Positions 5,903 to 12,400 of a stretch of 19,812 nucleotides of DNA are shown piece by piece (the first letter of the stretch is position 1; each line of letters opens with the position of its first letter). Under the pieces are notes generated by a model, which was given only the letters and a program-made list of their open reading frames with translations, made no database searches and was not told where the DNA came from. The stretch comes from Candidatus Taylorbacteria bacterium RIFCSPHIGHO2_02_FULL_46_13. GTDB lineage: Bacteria > Patescibacteriota > Minisyncoccia > Phycocordibacterales > DSPV01. The stretch lies in NCBI GenBank assembly GCA_001821015.1, contig MHRQ01000026.1, positions 1 to 19,812 on the forward strand. The letters run 5' to 3'. The translations under genes were made by a program, and so were the position numbers.

Positions 5903-6781
5903 ATGGATGAAAAGGAAAGGCGGACAAAGCGGATTTCGGAGATAGAAGCGCTTATGCAAAGCGCTGATTTTTGGACTGATAAAACCCGTGCTCAAGAACT
6001 TATCAAAGAACATCAGGAGCTTAAAACTCTTGCCGAGGGCGGTGGCACATACGATCGTGGCGATGCGGTTATCACTATTTTTTCAGGCGCCGGAGGCGAT
6101 GATGCGGAAGATTTTTCGGCGATACTGTTGCGCATGTACCAGAAGTTTTTTGACAAGCGCGGCTGGAGTGTAAAGGTGTTGCATGAAAATCAGAACAATC
6201 ATGGTGGGTATCGCAATATTACTATTGAAATCAATGGCAAGAACGTCTACGGAACACTCAAGAATGAATCAGGGGTGCATCGGCTCGTGCGTATTTCTCC
6301 ATTTAACGCGAAGAAACTTCGGCACACGTCGTTTTCCATGGTTGAAGTTATCCCGAAGTTTGAAAAGACTACCGAACTAGCTATTCCCGAAGACGAGCTT
6401 GAGGTAACGTTTGCTCGGTCTTCCGGCCCCGGAGGGCAAAATGTCAATAAACGTGAGACTGCGGTTCGCATTGTGCACATGCCGACCAAATTGGCTGTAC
6501 ACGTAGAGTCAGAACGCTCGCAGGCGCAAAATAAAGAGAAGGCTATCTCTATTCTTTCCGGGAAGCTCTATAAACTGCGCGAGGAGGAACGGATTGCAAA
6601 AGAAAAAGGTATGTATATTTCAAAAACCACGAGCGTGGAATGGGGTAACCAAATACGTTCGTATGTCCTGCATCCCTACAAAATGGTCAAAGATCATCGT
6701 ACCGAAGTTGAAACTGCTAATGTAGACAGCGTGCTTGAGGGTAATTTAGATGACTTTATAGAAGCGGAGCGAGCGCTTTAG
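5903..6781 (+). CDS. prfB: peptide chain release factor 2
   Basis: This 292-aa cytoplasmic factor ends translation at UGA and UAA. The GGQ hydrolysis loop is at residues 177-179 within SSGPGGQNVNKRE. The stop-codon reader SPF is at 132-134 (LVRISPFNAKKLRHTSF), which marks RF2 and not RF1. It is about 70 residues shorter than the E. coli protein: the N-terminal helical domain is reduced to roughly 45 residues (FWTDKTRAQELIKEHQELK) before the GAGG motif. The programmed frameshift found in many prfB genes is absent, as the frame is continuous from a leaderless ATG. Its presence argues for a standard reading of UGA in this organism. Confidence 0.95.
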   Translation: MDEKERRTKRISEIEALMQSADFWTDKTRAQELIKEHQELKTLAEGGGTYDRGDAVITIFSGAGGDDAEDFSAILLRMYQKFFDKRGWSVKVLHENQNNHGGYRNITIEINGKNVYGTLKNESGVHRLVRISPFNAKKLRHTSFSMVEVIPKFEKTTELAIPEDELEVTFARSSGPGGQNVNKRETAVRIVHMPTKLAVHVESERSQAQNKEKAISILSGKLYKLREEERIAKEKGMYISKTTSVEWGNQIRSYVLHPYKMVKDHRTEVETANVDSVLEGNLDDFIEAERAL

Positions 6782-6864
6782 CGCGAGCGGAGTCCACTCT
6801 ATATCTTTTTGAGTTGTGGCGGAGAAGAGTCTCTAATGGGGTAGATTTTTGTTCTCGGATAGCC

Positions 6865-6870
6865 TACAAT
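6865..6870 (+). promoter_or_regulatory. possible -10 box upstream of ftsE
   Basis: TACAAT ends 7 nt before an ATG at 6878 that opens a 14-codon ORF (MIEIFIFPYLYPLS). ftsE itself starts at 6936. A run of CCTATACCC-like units (6904-6933) lies between. The promoter could serve ftsE through a short leader; the peptide is probably accidental. Confidence 0.35.
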
Positions 6871-6935
6871 TAAGCCAATGATTGAAATTTTTATTTTTCC
6901 GTACCTATACCCTCTATCCTAAACCCTATACCCTT

Positions 6936-7616
6936 GTGATATATTTTGACAAAGTATCTAAAATTTATTCTGAAGAATCAACGGCGCTTAAAGACGTAAC
7001 GTTTACCATAGAGCCAAAAGAGTTTATCTCTATCGTGGGGCACTCGGGTGCCGGTAAAACAACTATCCTTAAGATGCTTCTTGCAGAGGAAACACCGACA
7101 TCCGGTTCGGTATTTTTTGAATCCGTTAATATTCATACGTTCAAGCCTCGTTTTATGAACGATTATCGGCGCCGTATCGGCACGGTATTCCAGGATTTCA
7201 GGCTTTTACCCCAAAAAACCGCCTATGAAAACGTTGCCTTTGCCATGGAAGTTGCTGGACACACGGACGAGCAGATAGAATCTGATGTGCCGCATGTGCT
7301 TGAGTTGGTAGACCTAGGGGATAAGCTCTGGAACTTTCCCCATGAACTTTCAAGTGGCGAGAAACAACGAGTGGCAATCGCCCGTGCCATCGTCAATCAG
7401 CCCGATGTGCTCATTGCGGATGAACCAACCGGTAATTTGGATCCGATAACCACGTTTGAAATTGTTCAGATTTTTAAGAAAATAAATGATTTAGGAACGA
7501 CGGTCATTCTTACCACGCACAACAAGGGAATCGTTGAATTTTTGAAAAAGCGAGTCATAACCCTTGACGCCGGGCATTTAATCAGGGACGACAAGCATGG
7601 GCACTATGTCCTATAA
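6936..7616 (+). CDS. ftsE: cell division ATP-binding protein FtsE
   Basis: This 226-aa ABC ATPase partners with FtsX at the division site to control peptidoglycan hydrolases. Walker A is GHSGAGKTT (residues 35-43), the signature is LSSGEKQRVAIARA and Walker B is VLIADEP followed by TGNLDP. It begins at GTG 6936, giving MIYFDKVSKIY, the usual FtsE N-terminus; the in-frame TTG at 6882 would add 18 residues encoded by a C/T-rich repeat and is not accepted. ftsX follows, but is separated by 177 nt where the two normally touch or overlap. Confidence 0.93.
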   Translation: MIYFDKVSKIYSEESTALKDVTFTIEPKEFISIVGHSGAGKTTILKMLLAEETPTSGSVFFESVNIHTFKPRFMNDYRRRIGTVFQDFRLLPQKTAYENVAFAMEVAGHTDEQIESDVPHVLELVDLGDKLWNFPHELSSGEKQRVAIARAIVNQPDVLIADEPTGNLDPITTFEIVQIFKKINDLGTTVILTTHNKGIVEFLKKRVITLDAGHLIRDDKHGHYVL

Positions 7617-7648
7617 CATTAACGAGTGGAACGAGTATAATGTTAAGG

Positions 7649-7754
7649 ACACCCTCACTCGAAATGAAAACAATTTTTTAGAGACAAATATGAATAATGC
7701 TGCTAAACTTAATATTCGCAGTAGAAAACCCTTAGGTGTTTCGAGTGAGGGGGT
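7649..7754. mobile_element. inverted-repeat-bounded insert between ftsE and ftsX (MITE-like)
   Basis: Arms 7649-7664 and 7739-7754 are 16-bp inverted repeats with one mismatch (core CCCTCACTCGAAA / TTTCGAGTGAGGG). They enclose 74 bp of AT-rich sequence. No transposase is encoded. A frame of 64 codons crosses the region, but it looks accidental. The arms would form a large hairpin in the ftsEX mRNA. No obvious target-site duplication is visible. Confidence 0.5.
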
Positions 7755-7793
7755 GAAAGTTTTTATAGTCGCTTTACTCCTTAAAAACTAATC

Positions 7794-8741
7794 ATGTTCT
7801 GGATTAATATCAAACGAGTGCTACGGACAGGGCTGATGAGTTTTTGGCGAAACGGGTTTGTCTCTGTTGCTTCAATTCTCGTGATGACTATCACGCTCTT
7901 TGTGGTTGGTTCACTGGTTTTTAATAACGCGCTTCTTCAGTCTTCACTTAAAGAACTCACCGACAAAGTTGATATTAATGTATATTTTGTAAACAATGCA
8001 CCCGAGGAAGACATTCTTGCGCTTCAAAAGACGCTCCAGTCGTTCCCGGAGGTTGCTTCGGTGGAATATATATCCAGCGCAGACGCGCTTGCGCAGTTTA
8101 AAACGAAACATCAGGACGACCAGCTGATTCTGCAAGCTCTTGATGAAGTCAGTGACAATCCCCTCGGTGCGGTACTCAACATCAAGACCAACGAACCTTC
8201 CCAATATGAAGGAGTTGCCAATTATCTGAAACAAAATCCGGTTCTTTCTAAAGGGGGTACGCCGCTTGTTGATAAGGTTAATTATTTCCAGAATAAAGTG
8301 GCGATAGATAAGCTCAACGAAATCATAAATTCTTCGCGCAAATCAAGTTTTGCGCGCACCCTCGTTCTCATACTTGCCTCGCTTGCCGTTGCGTTTAATA
8401 CCATTCGTCTTGCTATTTACGTCACCCGCGAAGAAATTTCGGTTATGCGCCTGGTGGGAGCAAGCAACATGTATATTCGAGGGCCGTTCATTGTGGCGGG
8501 GATTATTTATGGTCTGGTTTCGGCAATCATCGCTATGGTTGTGTTTTATCCCGTTACCTATTGGTTCGGGCCTTTGTTTTATCCTCTCCCGATTTTTTTG
8601 ACCTCGGGGCAGGTGGGGGATTTGCGTCTCTTTCAGTACTATCTCGCTAATTTCGCACAGATATCGCTCATTATTCTTGCATGCGGGTTTGTCTTGGGGG
8701 GTCTCTCAAGCTATTTGGCGGTACGTCGCTATCTGCGTTAA
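7794..8741 (+). CDS. ftsX: cell division protein FtsX
   Basis: This 315-aa membrane partner of FtsE has the FtsX layout: a short cytoplasmic start with SFWRNGFVSVASIL, TM1 at about 22-45, an extracytoplasmic domain at about 50-180 (VDINVYFVNNAPEEDI and VEYISSADALAQF are typical), then three TM helices near 188-205, 232-255 and 288-308. EEISVMRLVGAS before TM3 is the conserved coupling region. It senses FtsE ATPase state and passes it to cell-wall hydrolases outside; the two secreted muramidase-like or glycosidase-like proteins in this window are possible but unproven clients. Confidence 0.93.
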   Translation: MFWINIKRVLRTGLMSFWRNGFVSVASILVMTITLFVVGSLVFNNALLQSSLKELTDKVDINVYFVNNAPEEDILALQKTLQSFPEVASVEYISSADALAQFKTKHQDDQLILQALDEVSDNPLGAVLNIKTNEPSQYEGVANYLKQNPVLSKGGTPLVDKVNYFQNKVAIDKLNEIINSSRKSSFARTLVLILASLAVAFNTIRLAIYVTREEISVMRLVGASNMYIRGPFIVAGIIYGLVSAIIAMVVFYPVTYWFGPLFYPLPIFLTSGQVGDLRLFQYYLANFAQISLIILACGFVLGGLSSYLAVRRYLR

Positions 8742-8969
8742 TCAGAGATTCCCCCACCTGTTAGCACGCGTAAAACCACCCTCGTCAAGTGTGGTCAGAG
8801 ACCTTTCTTTTGATACACTAGTAGTATGCCAGGTAACCGGGGATGAATCCCGTTAGAAATAGGTCGTCCAGAGACGATCGTAGTTGGTCGGGGGAGTGCG
8901 TCGGAATTAACTTGTTGTGGGGGGCTGTTATATGTAGTGTTTTTTACCAACTGATTGATTTTTAACGGG
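8742..8969 (+). promoter_or_regulatory. structured intergenic region upstream of pyrG with CCCGTTAGAAAT repeat
   Basis: A TGA-TACACT -10-like box (8814-8819) precedes a short leaderless-type ATG at 8826 (MPGNRG). CCCGTTAGAAAT (8849-8860) and ATTTTTAACGGG (8958-8969) form a 12-bp inverted repeat with one mismatch, enclosing about 97 nt and ending right before the pyrG ATG. A 40-codon ORF (8843-8965, MNPVRNRSSRDDRSW...) fills the element. From memory, NPVRN-type peptides arise in CPR proteins from this repeat, so the ORF may be a by-product. It may act as the pyrG 5' leader. Confidence 0.5.
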
Positions 8970-10628
8970 ATGAAGAAGAAAAATCATAAATATATTTTCG
9001 TGATTGGCGGTGTTATGTCCGGAGTGGGCAAGGGAATCGCCGCCTCTGCCATCGCCAAAATACTTCACGCCAAAGGTTTCTCGGTCAACCCCATCAAGGT
9101 TGACCCTTATTTAAATGTAGACGCCGGGACTATGAATCCGACCGAGCACGGTGAGGTATTCGTCTTGGATTCCGGGCTTGAGACAGATCAGGATATGGGC
9201 AACTATGAGCGGTTTTTGGGAATTGATTTAAAAACGGAAGATTATATTACTAGCGGTCTAGTCTATCGGACCGTGATTGAGCGTGAACGTGCGCTTGGCT
9301 ACGCGGGCAAATGTGTGGAAGCATTGCCGCACATTCCAAACGAAATCATAAAACGAATTCAGCGCGCCGCCGACCTACATGGCTCTGATATTTCGCTCAT
9401 TGAAATCGGGGGGACCGTGGGCGACTACCAAAATATCATGTTTTTGGAGGCGGCGCGCAGGCTTTGGCTCAAATTCCCCCAAGACGTTATTTTTATTTTG
9501 GTAAGTTATTTGCCGATCCCGCACAAACTCGGAGAGATGAAGACAAAGCCGACGCAAACGGCAGTTCATCAGCTCAACTCGTATGGCATTCAACCACATA
9601 TTCTTATTGCTCGCAGTGCCGTAGCGCTTGATGCGAAACGAAAGGAAAAACTCGCAATCTGGTGCAATGTTCCTGCTGAGAATATCATCTCGGCTCCCGA
9701 TGTGGAAAGCATTTACGACGTGGTGCTTAATTTTGAACGCGATAAAATCAGCGATTGGATATTAGAAACCCTTTCCTTGCGTTCGCGTGTTCGGCGCGAC
9801 ACACTCGCGCCCTGGCGCAAGTTCGTCACGCGCACCAAAAATCTCTCTGGCGAGGTGAACATCGCGGTGGTGGGTAAATATTTTGATACCGGAGACTTCG
9901 TGCTCTCTGATGCCTACATTTCCGTGATTGAAGCAATTAAATATTCAGCGTACAAGGTGGGGGTTAAGCCTATTTTGCACTGGCTTAATGCCAAAGATTT
10001 TGAAAACGGTGAGAAAAACGTTTCAACACTTGCAGGATATGACGGCGTCATTGTTCCTGGCGGGTTTGGCGAGTCGGGAATAGAAGGAAAACTTAAAGTT
10101 ATTCACTATGCGCGTGAGAAAAAGATCCCTTATTTCGGGCTCTGTTATGGGATGCAATTGGCGGTGGTGGAATATGCCCGAAATGTATTGGGATTAAAGG
10201 ATGCAAACACAACCGAAATTGATGAAAAGACAGCCAATCCCGTCATAGATATCATGCCTGAGCAAAAAAAGAAGCTAGAGGAGAAAGACTATGGGGGAAC
10301 GATGCGTCTCGGTGCGTACCCAGCGCTTCTCAAAGACGGAACTATCGCGCGGCGTGCGTATGGGGTAGAGACAATTTCCGAGCGCCACCGTCATCGCTAT
10401 GAGGTCAATCCAGAATATGTAGAAAGAATTGAAAAAGCGGGGCTTGTGTTTTCTGGAACATCACCCAATGGAGTGCTTATGGAAATCGCCGAGTTACCGA
10501 GAAAAGTGCATCCGTTTTTCGTGGGAACACAGTTTCATCCGGAATTTAAAGCGCGCCCGCTTCACCCGCACGAACTTTTCACTGAATTCATGAAAGCCGC
10601 TGTGGGTAGAAAGAAGAATAAGAAATGA
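8970..10628 (+). CDS. pyrG: CTP synthase
   Basis: This 552-aa enzyme converts UTP, ATP and glutamine to CTP. The N-terminal synthase domain begins with IFVIGGVMSGVGKGI, followed by VDPYLNVDAGTMNPTEHGEVFVLDSG and IEIGGTVGDYQ. The C-terminal glutaminase domain has PGGFGESGIEGK, the nucleophile Cys in FGLCYGMQLAVVE and His-Glu in QFHPEF. It has full length and no visible defects. I start at ATG 8970; the TTG at 8955 would add five residues encoded by the repeat arm. The stop overlaps the ATG of a 37-codon ORF. Confidence 0.96.
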   Translation: MKKKNHKYIFVIGGVMSGVGKGIAASAIAKILHAKGFSVNPIKVDPYLNVDAGTMNPTEHGEVFVLDSGLETDQDMGNYERFLGIDLKTEDYITSGLVYRTVIERERALGYAGKCVEALPHIPNEIIKRIQRAADLHGSDISLIEIGGTVGDYQNIMFLEAARRLWLKFPQDVIFILVSYLPIPHKLGEMKTKPTQTAVHQLNSYGIQPHILIARSAVALDAKRKEKLAIWCNVPAENIISAPDVESIYDVVLNFERDKISDWILETLSLRSRVRRDTLAPWRKFVTRTKNLSGEVNIAVVGKYFDTGDFVLSDAYISVIEAIKYSAYKVGVKPILHWLNAKDFENGEKNVSTLAGYDGVIVPGGFGESGIEGKLKVIHYAREKKIPYFGLCYGMQLAVVEYARNVLGLKDANTTEIDEKTANPVIDIMPEQKKKLEEKDYGGTMRLGAYPALLKDGTIARRAYGVETISERHRHRYEVNPEYVERIEKAGLVFSGTSPNGVLMEIAELPRKVHPFFVGTQFHPEFKARPLHPHELFTEFMKAAVGRKKNKK

Positions 10629-10738
10629 AATTAATAATGAGTACTGATTTTAAAAAAGTTCAGGCGGGTAAACCGCACCCCTTGTTTACGGAGTCCATCA
10701 AAGCGGCAACTGCAAAGAAGAGCAGAGGCAAGAAATAA
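10625..10738 (+). CDS. micro-ORF resembling a duplicated PyrG C-terminus
   Basis: A 37-residue frame overlaps the pyrG stop (ATGA). Its sequence KKVQAGKPHPLFTESIKAATAKK aligns with the pyrG tail FKARPLHPHELFTEFMKAAVGRKK and with the family's usual RPHPLF..FIKAA ending. The DNA of the two copies has diverged, so this is either an old tail duplication or the leftover of a second pyrG copy. A lysine-rich end is shared. Whether it is translated is unknown, though the coupling to pyrG is favourable. Confidence 0.5.
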   Translation: MKLIMSTDFKKVQAGKPHPLFTESIKAATAKKSRGKK

Positions 10739-10743
10739 ATTCA

Positions 10744-11325
10744 ATGCTTGGCCTCCCCTCTACGATCATTGTGTTTGATACTGAATATACCAGTTGGGAG
10801 GGAGCGCAGGAACGTGGCTGGAGTGGCCCAAATGAATACAAAGAAATTGTGGAAATGGGTGCAGTACGTGTGGAAACCGAGACGCCGGAATTCAAAGAAC
10901 TTGACTCGCTCCAACTTTTGGTAAAGCCCGTCAAAAATCCAAAACTTTCCGAATACTTTACGAATCTGATGGGCATCACGCAGGAAGCTGTGGATATCCG
11001 CGGAATGAGTTTGGCAGAAGCGGTCAAGAAATTTTATACATGGAGTAGCACAGACACCCTCTACTGCTGGGGCTTTGACGGGCATCTTATTGGTGACAAT
11101 TGTAAATTGATCGGTACCCCATTTTCTTTTCCCCTGCAGAGATTTAAGGATGTCCGTGAACTTTTTAGTGCACACGGTATTAAAACAAATAAGTATATGA
11201 GTTCAACTATTGTAGAAGCATTTGGTGTAAAAAAGACCAAGGCCGGGCATAATGGGTTGGATGACGCGCGCACCATCGTGGACGGGCTTCGTTTATTGGC
11301 GGCAAGAGTTGATAGGAAGGTCTAA
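10744..11325 (+). CDS. DEDDh-family 3'-5' exonuclease
   Basis: This 193-aa protein has the exonuclease fold shared by RNase T, DnaQ and ERI-1/KapD. Exo I is VFDTEYT (Asp-x-Glu) at the start, Exo II is the Asp in GFDGHLIGDN, and Exo III is AGHNGLDDA with His and Asp five residues apart. It would trim nucleic acid 3' ends with two metal ions. The region KLSEYFTNLMGITQEAV is typical of this group. It follows the pyrG micro-ORF by 5 nt and is probably on the same transcript. Whether the substrate is RNA or DNA cannot be told. Confidence 0.85.
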   Translation: MLGLPSTIIVFDTEYTSWEGAQERGWSGPNEYKEIVEMGAVRVETETPEFKELDSLQLLVKPVKNPKLSEYFTNLMGITQEAVDIRGMSLAEAVKKFYTWSSTDTLYCWGFDGHLIGDNCKLIGTPFSFPLQRFKDVRELFSAHGIKTNKYMSSTIVEAFGVKKTKAGHNGLDDARTIVDGLRLLAARVDRKV

Positions 11326-11343
11326 TAGGCGTAGGATATTTGC

Positions 11344-11622
11344 ATGGCAATTATAAAGAAAAAGATTCACCCGAGTTATTTTGATCTTGTCGCGAAGGGG
11401 CGCAAGAAATTTGAATTTCGCATCGCGGATTTTGATATCAAAGAAGGGGATATGTTAGTGCTAGAAGAGTGGGACCCTGCGACGAAAAAACACACAGGCC
11501 GCAGTCTCATCAAAAAAGTTGGGTATATCAAAAAATTTACCATTGAAGAGTTGGAAAAAGAATTTGGCCAACAAAAAGAATTGTTGGAAAGATACGGCTT
11601 CTACATTATTCAGTTGGATTGA
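11344..11622 (+). CDS. ASCH-superfamily / DUF3850-like protein
   Basis: This 92-aa protein has the DUF3850-type ASCH pattern: HPSYFDLVAKGRKKFEFRIADFDIKEGDMLVLEEWDP, where the K-x-F-E-x-R and the G-D-x-L..E elements form the beta barrel thought to bind RNA. It lies 18 nt after the exonuclease gene. A TAGGAT box 6 nt before the ATG could give a leaderless start, or it may be read from pyrG. With the exonuclease next door a role in RNA handling is possible but unproven. Confidence 0.75.
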   Translation: MAIIKKKIHPSYFDLVAKGRKKFEFRIADFDIKEGDMLVLEEWDPATKKHTGRSLIKKVGYIKKFTIEELEKEFGQQKELLERYGFYIIQLD

Positions 11623-11650
11623 AGTTGTCCTACACTGTGGTTAACAAGGT

Positions 11651-11688
11651 AGTGGAAATAGTAACACGGCCGTGTTACTATTTCCACT
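11651..11688. repeat. 38-bp perfect palindrome upstream of the PaaX/Cas2-like gene
   Basis: The arms 11651-11669 and 11670-11688 are exact reverse complements with no loop: AGTGGAAATAGTAACACGG and its partner. It begins 28 nt after the preceding stop codon and is followed by GGACCTTTTT, so it may also terminate the ASCH gene transcript. It shares its ends and centre with the palindrome at 12330-12365. Confidence 0.9.
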
Positions 11689-11725
11689 GGACCTTTTTGG
11701 TCTGATTAAATGATTTTTTGTATCC

Positions 11726-12301
11726 ATGGGTAAAATTGAAGATTCGGTTGCAAAGAACGTTCGCCGCACAAAAACGCAAAGAGCGATTTTGGAAGCTGTC
11801 GGGTCAGTAGGAGTACTGGCTTTTGCTTTAGTTGCACCCAATGCTGTGCAGATGTTTGGCAAGTTGTTTGGTTATGGGAAGAAGAAAGTTCACACCAATA
11901 CTATTTTGAAAGCTCGTAAAAGACTGATTGATTCGGGGCACCTTGAATCTAAGGACGGGTTTGTGTCGCTTACCAGCAAGGGCGAATTTGCATTACGACA
12001 GATACTGCAACATACCAATACACTGCAACGGCCGAAAAGATGGGACGGTAAATGGCGTTTGATTATTTTTGATATTTCTGAATCTCGGAGGGGTATTCGC
12101 GATCGTGTGCGGGCCACGCTTGTATCTATCGGATTTGTTCGATTACAACAGAGTGTCTGGGTGTATCCGTATCCATGCGACGATTTTCTTGTACTTTTGA
12201 AGGCAGATTTTAAAATAGGAAAGGATGTTTTGTATCTAGTGGCTGATGAGGTAGAAGGAGACGGCTGGTTGCGGAAAGAATTTGGTTTGCATGTCACCTA
12301 A
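11726..12301 (+). CDS. PaaX-like regulator with Cas2-like C-terminal domain
   Basis: This 191-aa protein has a hydrophobic helix at about 24-46 (LEAVGSVGVLAFALVAPNAV), a winged-helix-like part at about 55-92 (TILKARKRLIDSGHLESKDGFVSLTSKG), and a C-terminal ferredoxin-like domain from WRLIIFDISESRRGIRDRVR to SVWVYPYPCDDF. The last is shared by PaaX-type repressors and Cas2, so automatic pipelines often call such CPR proteins Cas2. No CRISPR array or other cas gene is here. Long palindromes lie on both sides, which suits a dimeric DNA-binding protein acting on its own gene, or a protein working on hairpin DNA. Its real role is unknown. Confidence 0.72.
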   Translation: MGKIEDSVAKNVRRTKTQRAILEAVGSVGVLAFALVAPNAVQMFGKLFGYGKKKVHTNTILKARKRLIDSGHLESKDGFVSLTSKGEFALRQILQHTNTLQRPKRWDGKWRLIIFDISESRRGIRDRVRATLVSIGFVRLQQSVWVYPYPCDDFLVLLKADFKIGKDVLYLVADEVEGDGWLRKEFGLHVT

Positions 12302-12329
12302 GGTCTTGTCTCTATTGGAATTACGAGGA

Positions 12330-12365
12330 ATGGAAATACCGCCACGGCCGTGGTGGTATTTCCAT
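12330..12365. repeat. 36-bp palindrome downstream of the PaaX/Cas2-like gene
   Basis: The arms 12330-12347 and 12348-12365 are complementary apart from one G-T pair. The ends TGGAAATA/TATTTCCA and the centre CACGGCCGTG are identical to the palindrome at 11651, while the four bases between differ on both sides in a way that keeps pairing (GTAA/TTAC there, CCGC/GTGG here). It begins 28 nt after the preceding stop codon, the same distance as the other copy. No T run follows. Confidence 0.9.
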
Positions 12366-12387
12366 AGCGTGCGGCGAGAACAGAGGA

Positions 12388-12393
12388 TATACT
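12388..12393 (+). promoter_or_regulatory. -10 box of the helicase gene, leaderless start
   Basis: TATACT ends 7 nt before the ATG at 12401. No TG extension or clear -35 box is seen. Confidence 0.55.
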
Positions 12394-12400
12394 ACCGCGT

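Noticed and set aside
7597..7791. 64-codon ORF between ftsE and ftsX
   Set aside because: It overlaps the ftsE end, covers the inverted-repeat insert and matches no family; probably accidental.
11726..12301. Cas2 of a CRISPR system
   Set aside because: The C-terminal fold is Cas2-like, but there is an added N-terminal winged helix, and no repeats, cas1 or other cas genes are in the window; PaaX-like fits better.
11651..12365. Integron-type gene cassettes with attC sites
   Set aside because: Palindromes at a fixed distance after genes recall cassettes, but no integrase or attC core pairs are visible and the arms are too symmetric.
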